Positions 49,200-59,078 of a stretch of DNA of 64,000 nucleotides are shown here, piece by piece. Numbering within the stretch: the stretch's first letter is position 1; the number at the start of each line of letters is the position of its first letter. A program made the translations under genes and the position numbers. The notes below the pieces were generated by a model, which had not been told where the DNA came from, did no database searches, and saw only the letters and a list, made by a program, of their open reading frames with translations. The stretch comes from Streptomyces sp. BK208 (GTDB lineage Bacteria; Actinomycetota; Actinomycetes; Streptomycetales; Streptomycetaceae). Where the stretch lies: assembly GCF_004364245.1 (NCBI RefSeq), contig NZ_SOAV01000017.1, positions 86,223-150,222 of the forward strand. Direction: 5' to 3'.

Positions 49200-50123
49200 A
49201 TGCGAAGTGAGCCCGTGGTCCAGGTCCAGGCCCTGGTGAAGCGGTACGGCACGAAGACCGCGGTCGACGGCCTCGACCTGGTGGCCCGTCCGGGCGTCAC
49301 CGCCGTGCTCGGTCCCAACGGGGCGGGCAAGACGACCACCGTCGAGACCTGCGAGGGGTACCGGAAGCCGGACTCCGGGACGGTGCGCGTCCTGGGTCTC
49401 GACCCGGTGACGCAGGGCGCCGAGCTGCGCCCGCGGATCGGCGTGATGCTCCAGTCCGGCGGCGTCTACTCCGGCGCCCGCGCCGACGAGATGCTGCGGC
49501 ACGTCGCGAAGCTGCACGCCCACCCACTGGACGTCGACGCGCTGATCGAGCGGCTCGGTCTCGGCTCCTGCGGCCGCACCACGTACCGCAGGCTCTCGGG
49601 CGGGCAGCAGCAGCGGCTCGCCCTCGCCATGGCCGTGGTGGGCCGCCCGGAGCTGGTGTTCCTGGACGAGCCGACCGCCGGCCTCGACCCGCAGGCCCGC
49701 CGCGCCACCTGGGACCTCGTCCGGGACCTGCGCGGCGACGGGGTCTCGGTGATCCTCACCACGCATCACATGGACGAGGCCGAGCAGTTGTCCGACGACG
49801 TCGCCATCGTCGACGCCGGGCGGGTCGTCGCCCAGGGCTCCCCGGAGGAGCTGTGCCGCGGCGGCGCCGAGAACACCCTGCGCTTCACCGGCCGGCCGGG
49901 CCTGGACGTGGCGTCCCTGCTCAAGGCGCTGCCGACGGACTCCTCGGCCGCGGAGCTGACCCCGGGTTCCTACCGGGTGAACGGCAAGGTCGACCCGCAG
50001 CTGCTCGCCACGGTGACCTCCTGGTGCGCCCAGCACGGGGTGATGCCGGACCGCATCTCGGTGGAGCGGCACACACTGGAGGACGTCTTCCTGGAGCTGA
50101 CGGGCAGGGAGTTGCGCTCATGA
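49200..50123 (+). CDS. ABC-2 type exporter ATPase (daunorubicin-resistance-like)
   Basis: A 307-residue ATPase. Walker A is GPNGAGKTTTVETCEG near residue 40, the signature LSGGQQQRL, Walker B LVFLDEPTAGLDP, and the His loop TTHHMDEAEQLSDD. The C-terminal regulatory tail ends LELTGRELRS. TAGACT at 49186-49191 is a probable -10 box eight bases before ATG. The stop overlaps a micro-ORF by ATGA, whose own tail repeats this protein's end. It should energise the following ABC-2 permease for export of a drug, lipid or peptide. Confidence 0.93.
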   Translation: MRSEPVVQVQALVKRYGTKTAVDGLDLVARPGVTAVLGPNGAGKTTTVETCEGYRKPDSGTVRVLGLDPVTQGAELRPRIGVMLQSGGVYSGARADEMLRHVAKLHAHPLDVDALIERLGLGSCGRTTYRRLSGGQQQRLALAMAVVGRPELVFLDEPTAGLDPQARRATWDLVRDLRGDGVSVILTTHHMDEAEQLSDDVAIVDAGRVVAQGSPEELCRGGAENTLRFTGRPGLDVASLLKALPTDSSAAELTPGSYRVNGKVDPQLLATVTSWCAQHGVMPDRISVERHTLEDVFLELTGRELRS

Positions 50124-50215
50124 TTTCGGTCGACACTGAGGACGGCCGCGGGTCCGGGGGCCGGCCCCCGGGAGGACACAGCCTGGAGCTGACGGGCAAG
50201 GAGCTGCGCGGGTGA
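50120..50215 (+). CDS. Micro-ORF with a duplicated ABC-ATPase tail (31 residues)
   Basis: ATG 50120 overlaps the ATPase stop (ATGA), and the TGA at 50213-50215 overlaps the permease GTG (GTGA). The last part, SLELTGKELRG, closely repeats the ATPase end LELTGRELRS, and the underlying DNA (50095-50123 against 50183-50215) is a near copy, so a segmental duplication created this ORF. The first part is Gly/Arg-rich and not duplicated. It could be a translational bridge that keeps coupling, or a non-functional remnant. Confidence 0.5.
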   Translation: MISVDTEDGRGSGGRPPGGHSLELTGKELRG

Positions 50216-51021
50216 CCACGACCACAGGGACAGCGGGGGACACGGGGGCGCCCGGCACCGCCGGGACGTACGCGCCCAGGCCCGGCGCGGCGCCGCTAGG
50301 GCGCATGATCGCGGCGCAGGCCGTGCTCGAGACCAAGATGCTGCTGCGCAACGGCGAGCAACTGCTGCTGACGGTGATCATCCCGACGCTGCTGCTCGTC
50401 CTGTTCAGCTCCGTGGACATCATCGACACCGGGGCCGGAGAGGCGGTGGACTTCCTCGCCCCCGGCATCCTCGCGCTCGCCGTGATGTCCACGGCGTTCA
50501 CGGGCCAGGCCATCGCCACCGGTTTCGAGCGCCGGTACGGGGTGCTGAAGCGGCTGGCCGCCTCTCCGCTGCCGCGCTGGGCCCTGATGACCGCCAAGAC
50601 GGCGTCGGTCCTGGTCACCGAGGTGCTGCAGATCGTGCTGCTGACGGTGATCGCCTTCGCGCTCGGCTGGTCCCCGCACGGCAACCCGGGGGCCGTGCTG
50701 CTGCTCCTGGTCCTCGGCACCGCCGCCTTCTCCGGGCTCGGGCTGCTGATGGCGGGCACCCTGCGGGCGGAGGCCACGCTGGCCGCAGCCAACCTGGTCT
50801 TCCTGCTGCTCCTGGTGGGCGGCGGGGTGATCGTGCCGCTGGACAAGTTCCCGGACGGGGCTCAGAGCGTGCTGGGGCTGCTGCCGGTCTCGGCCCTGTC
50901 CGACGGGCTGCGGGACGTGCTCCAGCACGGGGCGTCGATGCCCTGGGGCGACCTGGGGATCCTCGCCGCGTGGGCGGTCGTGGGGCTCGCGGCCGCGGGG
51001 AAGTTCTTCCGCTGGGAGTAA
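50212..51021 (+). CDS. ABC-2 type exporter permease
   Basis: A 269-residue inner-membrane protein with a disordered Thr/Gly/Pro head (about 1-30) and six predicted spans; GFERRYGVLKRLAASPLPRW is the family-typical cytoplasmic loop. GTG 50212 overlaps the micro-ORF stop. It works with the ATPase encoded just before. The substrate is unknown; its neighbours give no resistance or biosynthesis clue except the AAC(3)-like gene. Confidence 0.92.
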   Translation: MTTTTGTAGDTGAPGTAGTYAPRPGAAPLGRMIAAQAVLETKMLLRNGEQLLLTVIIPTLLLVLFSSVDIIDTGAGEAVDFLAPGILALAVMSTAFTGQAIATGFERRYGVLKRLAASPLPRWALMTAKTASVLVTEVLQIVLLTVIAFALGWSPHGNPGAVLLLLVLGTAAFSGLGLLMAGTLRAEATLAAANLVFLLLLVGGGVIVPLDKFPDGAQSVLGLLPVSALSDGLRDVLQHGASMPWGDLGILAAWAVVGLAAAGKFFRWE

Positions 51022-51027
51022 GGACAC

Positions 51028-52098
51028 ATGCCGAACGACGACCCTCGTGAAAGCGTGCACAAGCGGGCCCCTACGATGGACGGCGTGCCAAACGTGACCC
51101 GTGCCGACGCCGCAGCCGCCGTGCGCAACCCCCTCGCCTTCATCGCCGCGCGCTGGACCCCGCACCCCGGGACGGTCCGGCGAGCGGCCCTCGCGCCTCT
51201 CGTGATGTCGGTGATCATCGTCGTCACCGGCGGCGCCGTCCGGCTCAGCGGCTCCGGGCTCGGCTGCCCGACCTGGCCCAAGTGCACCGACGACTCGCTC
51301 ACCACCACGAGCGAGATGGGCTTCCACGGCGTCGTCGAGTTCGGCAACCGCATGCTGACCTACGTGCTCTGTGCCGCGGTCGGCTGGGCGATCATCGCCG
51401 CCCGCTCGCAGAAGCCCTACCGGCGCAGTCTCACCCTGCTCGGGTGGGCGCAGTTCTGGGTCGTGATGAGCAACGCGGTGCTCGGCGGCATCGTCGTGCT
51501 CGTCGGGCTCAACCCCTACACGGTCGCGGCCCACTTCGTGGCGACGACGGCGCTGCTGACGCTGGCCACCGTGATGTGGCAGCGCACCCGGGAGGGCGAC
51601 GCGGCACCGCGTCCGCTGGTCGGCGCGTCCGTGCGGCAACTGGTGTGGGTGATGGTCGTCGTCTCGGCGCTGCTGATCACGGTCGGCACCGTGGTCACCG
51701 GCGCCGGCCCGCACGCGGGTGACTCCAGCGACGTGCCGCGGATGCCGGTCGACTGGGAGATGATCAGCAAGGGGCACGCCGTCCTGGCGTGGATCGTGGT
51801 GACGCTGACGTTCGCCCTGTGGTTCGTGCTGAAGGCGGTCGACGCGCCCAAGGGCCCGCTGGCCCGCACCCGGGACCTGTTCCTGGTGCTGCTCGCCCAG
51901 GGGGTCATCGGGTACGTCCAGTACTTCACCGACCTGCCCGAGGTCCTGGTCGGCCTGCACATGTTCGGCTCGTGCCTGGTGTGGATCGCGGTGCTGCGGG
52001 TGCTGCTGTCGCTGCGCGAGCGGCCCGACGAGACGGTGCCCACGCTGCCCGCTCAGGAGTACGACGCCACCAGCGTGTCGATGGCCGGCCCCAGGTAG
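51028..52098 (+). CDS. ctaA: Heme A synthase (COX15/CtaA)
   Basis: A 356-residue membrane enzyme converting heme O to heme A for cytochrome aa3 oxidase. There are eight predicted spans. The conserved His are in GFHGVVEFGNR, VAAHFVATTA, SKGHAVLAWI and VGLHMFGSC. VTGGAVRLSGSGLGCPTWP is the family signature after the first span. The start is uncertain: ATG 51028 has GGAG with a nine-base spacer, but TACGAT at 51072-51077 is a good -10 box seven bases before GTG 51085, which would give a leaderless message. It overlaps the nucleotidyltransferase gene by 46 bp at the tail. CtaB, the preceding pathway step, lies 2.4 kb away. Confidence 0.9.
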   Translation: MPNDDPRESVHKRAPTMDGVPNVTRADAAAAVRNPLAFIAARWTPHPGTVRRAALAPLVMSVIIVVTGGAVRLSGSGLGCPTWPKCTDDSLTTTSEMGFHGVVEFGNRMLTYVLCAAVGWAIIAARSQKPYRRSLTLLGWAQFWVVMSNAVLGGIVVLVGLNPYTVAAHFVATTALLTLATVMWQRTREGDAAPRPLVGASVRQLVWVMVVVSALLITVGTVVTGAGPHAGDSSDVPRMPVDWEMISKGHAVLAWIVVTLTFALWFVLKAVDAPKGPLARTRDLFLVLLAQGVIGYVQYFTDLPEVLVGLHMFGSCLVWIAVLRVLLSLRERPDETVPTLPAQEYDATSVSMAGPR

Positions 52099-52796
52099 CT
52101 CCGGGTCAGCTCGGCGCGGCGGACGATCCACTCCCCCGTGGCGCCGGGCCGCTCACTGTCCCCGTACCGCCGCTCGGCGATGTCTGCCACGACCTCGCCG
52201 GGTGCGCCCAGGACGGGCAGTTCCGCCAGGGCCTCCCGCTTGGTGATCAGGCGGCCCTCCCGCAGCGTGACGGTGGCGCGGGCGAAGGTGAGCAGGCCCA
52301 GATCGACCCAGACGTCCTGCCGCCACAGCTTCGTCCTGCGCACGTTCGGCCGCCAGAACTCCCGCTGGTCGCGGACGACGAAAGCGGCCAGTTCCCGCTC
52401 CGGTACCGGCGGCAGCAGGTATTGCGGCGCCTCACCGTGCAGGACCCGGCCGGAGCCGTGCAGCTCGCGCCGGGTGACCGGGGTGACCGGCCGCTTGAAG
52501 AGGTGCTGGTGGGCCCAGGTCAGGTGGCGCCGGTCCGCGTCGGCAAGCGTGCCCGGCGACAGGTACGTGCAGTGCAGCAGCCCGGCCAGGGGCTCCTCGC
52601 GCAGCCTGGCGTGGAGCAGCCCGAGGCGCCAGGCCGTGCGGGCCGTGGCCGGCCGGGGAAGGACCGCGATGAGGTCGAGGTCGCTGCGGCCCTCCTGGTA
52701 GTCGCCCGCGCCCAGCGAACCGTGCGCCCAGACGGCGACAGGGTCGAGGGGTTCGAGGCCGGTGAGGAAGCGGTCGAGTAACGCGTCGGTCGCCAT
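52053..52796 (-). CDS. Nucleotidyltransferase-domain protein
   Basis: A 247-residue protein. WAHGSLGAGDYQEGRSDLDL near residue 25 is the polymerase-beta-like nucleotidyltransferase core: Gly-Ser then Asp-x-Asp. It resembles aminoglycoside adenylyltransferases and minimal NTases in layout. The C-terminal helical part includes LGLLTFARATVTLREGR. Its 3' end overlaps ctaA by 46 bp on the opposite strand. It lacks a partner antitoxin-like (HEPN) gene, so a toxin role is not suggested by context. Confidence 0.8.
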   Translation of the reverse strand: MATDALLDRFLTGLEPLDPVAVWAHGSLGAGDYQEGRSDLDLIAVLPRPATARTAWRLGLLHARLREEPLAGLLHCTYLSPGTLADADRRHLTWAHQHLFKRPVTPVTRRELHGSGRVLHGEAPQYLLPPVPERELAAFVVRDQREFWRPNVRRTKLWRQDVWVDLGLLTFARATVTLREGRLITKREALAELPVLGAPGEVVADIAERRYGDSERPGATGEWIVRRAELTRSYLGPAIDTLVASYS

Positions 52797-52835
52797 GCGT
52801 ACCAGTGTCGGCCGTTCGCTACGCCGCGTACACCG

Positions 52836-53942
52836 TCACTCCAGCCCGTAGACCCGCCCGGCGTTCCCCGAGGCGATCATCCCGGCCACCCGCTGCGCGT
52901 CCCCGAGCGACCACGCCCCCTCCGCCACCCAGGTGCCCAGCACCGTGCCGAGGGCCTCGCGGAACAGCCGGGCGGCGACGACGTGCAGCTCGGGCAGGCC
53001 CTGGGCGCCGCTGGAGAAGAGGATCTTGCCGAAGGGGGCCAGCTCCAGGATCTCCGCGAGGACCGTCGCCGCCCGGGCGCCGGTCCGCACGAGGGCGGCG
53101 CCCGAGTCGGCGTAGACGTGCGGGAAGACGCCGGCCAGGTGGGCGGCGTGCCGGTGGTAGGGGTAGCCGTGCAGCAGGACCAGGTCGGTGCCGAGGCCGG
53201 CGGTGGCGCGCACGAAGTCGGTGAGCAGGACCGGGTCGGTGCGGTCGATGCGCAGGCCCGGCTCGCCGAGGCCCGCGTGCAGTTGGAGCGGCAGGCCCGA
53301 GGCGACGGCGATCCACAGCAGGTGGCGCAGCAGGACCGGGTCGCTCAGCTCTCCGCCGACCTCGCGCCCGGCCAGCCAGCGGGCGGCGGCGCCGCGCACC
53401 TCGCCCGCGCCGGGCGGCTCCGGGGCGAGCGCCAGACCGTGCCGCACCCCGGCGACGGAGGTGAAGGCGACCGCGTTCGCGGCGGCGCCGTGCACGGCCT
53501 CGGCGAGGTTGGCGAGGAAGGACTCGACGGTGCCGGAGGTGTCGGCGACCTGCTCGGCGAGGAGTTCGAGGCGTACGGTCTCGTGGGCCTCGGCGTCCGC
53601 GGCTGAGGCCATCTCGGTGGGGCCGGTGAGGTCGCCGGGCAGTCCCGCGTCGACCAGGTAGGTGGTGATGCCGCTGCCGCGCAGCAGCCGCCGGTCGGCC
53701 TCCATGACGCCCAGTTCGCGACGCCGGGCCAGGTACCGGGCGGGCGGGCAGTGCGGTTCCAGGCCGAGCAGGGGCGGGCACCAGCGGCGTACGGCGAAAC
53801 CGGTCTGGGTGTCGAAGAGGGTGGTGCCCGGTGCCGGCGGGCCCTCGGTGCGGGCGAGCTGGGCCTCGAACGTGCCGAGGCCCAGCTCCGTTCTCAGGAC
53901 GCCGTGGCAGTACTGGTCCACCAGGGACGGCGTTTCGATCAT
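52836..53942 (-). CDS. Amidohydrolase-family protein (amidohydrolase 2 type)
   Basis: A 368-residue TIM-barrel hydrolase. SLVDQYCHGVL near the start, LPLQLHAGLGEPG near residue 220, LLHGYPYHRHAAHLA near 255 and YADSG near 280 supply the usual His/Asp metal ligands, with CH in place of the typical HxH pair. The C-terminal ILFSSGAQGLPELH resembles enzymes next to glutamine synthetase-like genes (FluG type), though none is present here. ATG 53942 is the likely start. Substrate unknown. Confidence 0.82.
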   Translation of the reverse strand: MIETPSLVDQYCHGVLRTELGLGTFEAQLARTEGPPAPGTTLFDTQTGFAVRRWCPPLLGLEPHCPPARYLARRRELGVMEADRRLLRGSGITTYLVDAGLPGDLTGPTEMASAADAEAHETVRLELLAEQVADTSGTVESFLANLAEAVHGAAANAVAFTSVAGVRHGLALAPEPPGAGEVRGAAARWLAGREVGGELSDPVLLRHLLWIAVASGLPLQLHAGLGEPGLRIDRTDPVLLTDFVRATAGLGTDLVLLHGYPYHRHAAHLAGVFPHVYADSGAALVRTGARAATVLAEILELAPFGKILFSSGAQGLPELHVVAARLFREALGTVLGTWVAEGAWSLGDAQRVAGMIASGNAGRVYGLE

Positions 53943-54040
53943 CCGGGCTCCCCGTGCTGGGACCGTGCGCCGTGCGGCTCGGGTGCCTCGCGGCCCGTGC
54001 GCCCGGCGGCTTCCTACGGTCCTAACGGGTGAACCCGGTC

Positions 54041-54412
54041 TCAGGTGTTGCTCGGGCCTCCGACCTGGATGCCGGCCATGCGCGACCACTCGTAGCGGCC
54101 GGTGGTGACCTTGGCCGCGAACTCGCCGTCGAAGTTTTCGTGGACGGTGACGCCGGAGCGCTCGACGGCCTGCCGCGCGCTCTCGTGGGTGCGTGCGACC
54201 AGGTCTCCCCAGGCACCGTCCTCGCCGACCAGCACGATCCGGGCGCCGCGCTCACCGAGGTAGGCCACCTGGGCCTCGGCGCCGCCGTGGGCCTTGGCGA
54301 AGGATTCGATCCGCCCGGCCATCCGGGTCACCCGGCGCTCGGCCCACCGGTCCGCCCGGCCGCCGGCCTTCGCGCCGTCCTGCTCCGTGTCCACCTGCTG
54401 CGTGTCTGCCAT
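54041..54412 (-). CDS. Small conserved-type hypothetical protein
   Basis: A 123-residue soluble protein of unknown function. It starts MADTQQVDTEQDGAKAGG, an acidic flexible head. A compact alpha/beta-like part follows (AQVAYLGERGARIVLVGEDG, WGDLVARTHESARQAVERSG). It is followed 98 bp downstream by the amidohydrolase start and preceded by ctaB in the convergent-to-same-strand series. No motif allows a role to be named. Confidence 0.65.
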   Translation of the reverse strand: MADTQQVDTEQDGAKAGGRADRWAERRVTRMAGRIESFAKAHGGAEAQVAYLGERGARIVLVGEDGAWGDLVARTHESARQAVERSGVTVHENFDGEFAAKVTTGRYEWSRMAGIQVGGPSNT

Positions 54413-54509
54413 GACCAGGATGCTACCGACGGGTAGATCGAACGGCGACGGGCGGGGTGCGTGGCCTTGACCACGCGCCCCGCCCGTCGGACGGCTCCAC
54501 GCTGTGCGC

Positions 54510-55457
54510 TCAGCGCAGGAAGGGGTCCACCGCGATCGCCAGGAACAGCACCGACACGTAGGTGATGGACCAGTGGAACAGCCGCATCTCCTTGAGCTTG
54601 CCGCCCGTGACCTCCGCCTTGGCCCGGTTCTGCAGCCCGTGCGCCTCCCACAGCCACATACCGCCGGCCGCCACCGCGACCGCGGTGTAGAACCAGCCGG
54701 TGTAGCCGAGCGGCGTCAGCAGCAGCGACACGACGACCATCACCCAGCTGTAGATGACGATCTGCCGGGCGACGACCTTGTTGGACGCGATCACCGGGAG
54801 CATCGGCACGCCCACGCGCGCGTAGTCCTCCTTGACCTTCATGGACAGCGGCCAGTAGTGCGGCGGCGTCCAGAAGAACATCACCCCGAAGAGGATGATC
54901 GGCGCCCAGGACATCGAGTCGGTCACGGCCGACCAGCCGATCAGCACCGGCAGGCAGCCCGCGATGCCGCCCCAGACGATGTTCTGCGAGGTGCGGCGCT
55001 TGAGGATCATCGTGTAGACGACGACGTAGAAGAGGAGCGCGCCGAGCGAGAGCCAGGCCGACAGCCAGTTGACCGTGAGGCCGAACAGCAGCGTCGAGAC
55101 GATCGCCAGGGTGATGCCGAAGGCGAGGCACTCGCGCGGACCGACCATGCCGGTCACCAGCGGGCGCTGCGAGGTCCGGTCCATCAGCGCGTCGATGTCG
55201 CGGTCGATGTACATGTTCAGCGCGTTGGCGCCGCCGGCCGACAGATAACCGCCGACGCAGGTCAGCAGCACCAGCTTCAGATCCGGAACACCCTGCTCGG
55301 CGAGGAACATCACCGGAACGGTGGTGATCAGCAGTAGCTCGATGATCCGCGGCTTGGTCAGTGCCACGAACGCCTTGACACGGGCCCCGAACGGCCGGTG
55401 ACTCGGGCCCTGGCTCGTCCCGATAACCCCCGCAGGACGGGATTCAACGGCCGTCAC
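54510..55457 (-). CDS. ctaB: Heme O synthase / protoheme IX farnesyltransferase (CtaB)
   Basis: A 315-residue membrane prenyltransferase that adds farnesyl to heme B. The first aspartate-rich motif is ANALNMYIDRDIDALMDRTS near residue 80; RPLVTG follows. Nine or so spans are predicted. The second conserved region has WTPPHYWPLSMKVKEDYARV. GTG 55457 has AGGGG about seven bases upstream. TAAAGT (plus-strand 55533-55538) is a possible -10 box. Its partner, heme A synthase, is encoded 2.4 kb away on the other strand. Confidence 0.93.
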   Translation of the reverse strand: MTAVESRPAGVIGTSQGPSHRPFGARVKAFVALTKPRIIELLLITTVPVMFLAEQGVPDLKLVLLTCVGGYLSAGGANALNMYIDRDIDALMDRTSQRPLVTGMVGPRECLAFGITLAIVSTLLFGLTVNWLSAWLSLGALLFYVVVYTMILKRRTSQNIVWGGIAGCLPVLIGWSAVTDSMSWAPIILFGVMFFWTPPHYWPLSMKVKEDYARVGVPMLPVIASNKVVARQIVIYSWVMVVVSLLLTPLGYTGWFYTAVAVAAGGMWLWEAHGLQNRAKAEVTGGKLKEMRLFHWSITYVSVLFLAIAVDPFLR

Positions 55458-55835
55458 GCACACCCCTGACAGAGACTCCCAGCGAGCCCTCCCCGCGTGA
55501 AGTGGCGGTAAAGGGCTCGCGCGTACCACGCCACTTTAGACGTTGCCCATACCTCGGTCTTCGCGGGGGTGGGCTCGTGTTGGCGAGGGCGCTCCGACGT
55601 GCGTTCGGACGGTCGATTGAGCAGTCAGATGAGCGGCTCCGTATTCACTTGCCGAATGCGGTTTCGCCCAGTCGACAGGCGGATCCACAAGAGTCCCGGC
55701 AGTCTGGTTTCCAGCGGAAAAACGCACGTACTTACGGGGGTAGGCTCGGCCATGGCCGGCCGACTCACGGACGCGCCGGCAGCCCGTGCACCCGTGCACC
55801 GGCAACCGACATGTGGAGAGGAGCCCTGACTCAGG
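55458..55835. promoter_or_regulatory. Divergent promoter region of ctaB and transketolase
   Basis: This 378 bp gap holds no gene that I can support. On the right, TAGGCT at 55741-55746 is a candidate -10 box for the pentose-phosphate operon, with no clear -35 box. GAGAGGAG at 55814-55821 is a plausible but distant ribosome site for GTG 55836. On the left a TAAAGT -10 candidate serves ctaB. The central 55600-55700 stretch is less GC-rich than usual and may hold regulator sites, but I see no strong palindrome. Confidence 0.45.
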
Positions 55836-57923
<2,088 letters not shown>

Positions 57924-57956
57924 CGCTTACACACGACAGTAGGAGATGCATTTTCC

Positions 57957-59075
57957 ATGACAGACGCACTCAAGCGCCTCTCCGACGAAGGCGTCGCGAT
58001 CTGGCTGGACGACCTGTCCCGCAAGCGGATCACGTCCGGCAACCTCGCCGAGCTGATCGACCAGCAGCACGTCGTGGGCGTCACCACCAACCCGTCGATC
58101 TTCCAGAAGGCGATCTCGCAGGGCGACGGCTACGACACGCAGCTGACCGACCTCGCCGCCCGCGAGGTGACGGTGGAAGAGGCGATCCGCATGATCACCA
58201 CGGCGGACGTCCGTGACGCCGCCGACATCCTGCGCCCGGTGTTCGACAACACCGGCGGCAAGGACGGCCGGGTCTCCATCGAGGTCGACCCGCGTCTCGC
58301 CCACAACACCCGGGCGACGGTCGCCGAGGCCAAGCAGCTGGCGTGGCTGGTGGACCGGCCCAACACGCTGATCAAGATCCCGGCCACCGAGGCGGGTATC
58401 CCGGCGATCGCCGAGACCATCGGCCTGGGCATCAGCGTCAACGTCACGCTGATCTTCTCGCTGGAGCGCTACCGCAAGGTCATGGACGCCTTCCTGACCG
58501 GCCTGGAGAAGGCCAAGGAGCGCGGCCTGGACCTCTCGCAGATCCACTCGGTGGCGTCCTTCTTCGTCTCCCGCGTGGACACCGAGATCGACAAGCGGAT
58601 CGACGCGATCGGCACCGACGAGGCCAAGGCGCAGCGCGGCAAGGCCGCCGTCGCCAACGCCCGCCTCGCCTACCAGGCGTACGAGGAGGTCTTCGGCTCC
58701 GACCGCTGGGCGGCCCTGGAGAAGGCCGGCGCCAACAAGCAGCGTCCGCTGTGGGCGTCGACCGGTGTGAAGGACAAGGCGTACAGCGACACCATGTACG
58801 TCACCGACCTGGTCGCGCCCAACACGGTGAACACCATGCCGGAGGCGACCCTGTTCGCCACCGAGGACCACGGCGAGATCACCGGCGACACCGTCTCCGG
58901 GACGTACGAGCAGGCCCGCGCGGACCTCGACGCGGTCGAGAAGCTCGGGATCTCCTACGACGAGGTGGTCCAGCTGTTGGAGAAGGAGGGCGTCGACAAG
59001 TTCGAGGACGCCTGGAACGACCTGCTGAAGTCCACGGAGGCGGAGCTCAAGCGCCTCGCTCCCTCGAAGGGCTGA
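57957..59075 (+). CDS. tal: Transaldolase
   Basis: A 372-residue TIM-barrel enzyme that moves three-carbon units. The N-terminal GVTTNPSIFQKAI is a family hallmark, and the Schiff-base Lys is in NTLIKIPAT near residue 140. SFFVSRVDTEIDKR is also conserved. This is the long actinobacterial type. AGGAG lies ten bases before ATG 57957; the start is 33 bases after the tkt stop. Confidence 0.95.
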   Translation: MTDALKRLSDEGVAIWLDDLSRKRITSGNLAELIDQQHVVGVTTNPSIFQKAISQGDGYDTQLTDLAAREVTVEEAIRMITTADVRDAADILRPVFDNTGGKDGRVSIEVDPRLAHNTRATVAEAKQLAWLVDRPNTLIKIPATEAGIPAIAETIGLGISVNVTLIFSLERYRKVMDAFLTGLEKAKERGLDLSQIHSVASFFVSRVDTEIDKRIDAIGTDEAKAQRGKAAVANARLAYQAYEEVFGSDRWAALEKAGANKQRPLWASTGVKDKAYSDTMYVTDLVAPNTVNTMPEATLFATEDHGEITGDTVSGTYEQARADLDAVEKLGISYDEVVQLLEKEGVDKFEDAWNDLLKSTEAELKRLAPSKG

Positions 59076-59078
59076 GAA

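Noticed and set aside
48335..50215. A possible antibiotic biosynthesis or resistance cluster (AAC(3)-like plus ABC-2 exporter)
   Set aside because: No biosynthetic genes accompany them and the flanks are housekeeping genes.
52053..52796. A possible nucleotidyltransferase toxin of a toxin-antitoxin pair
   Set aside because: The protein is larger than minimal NTase antitoxins/toxins and has no adjacent HEPN or small partner gene.
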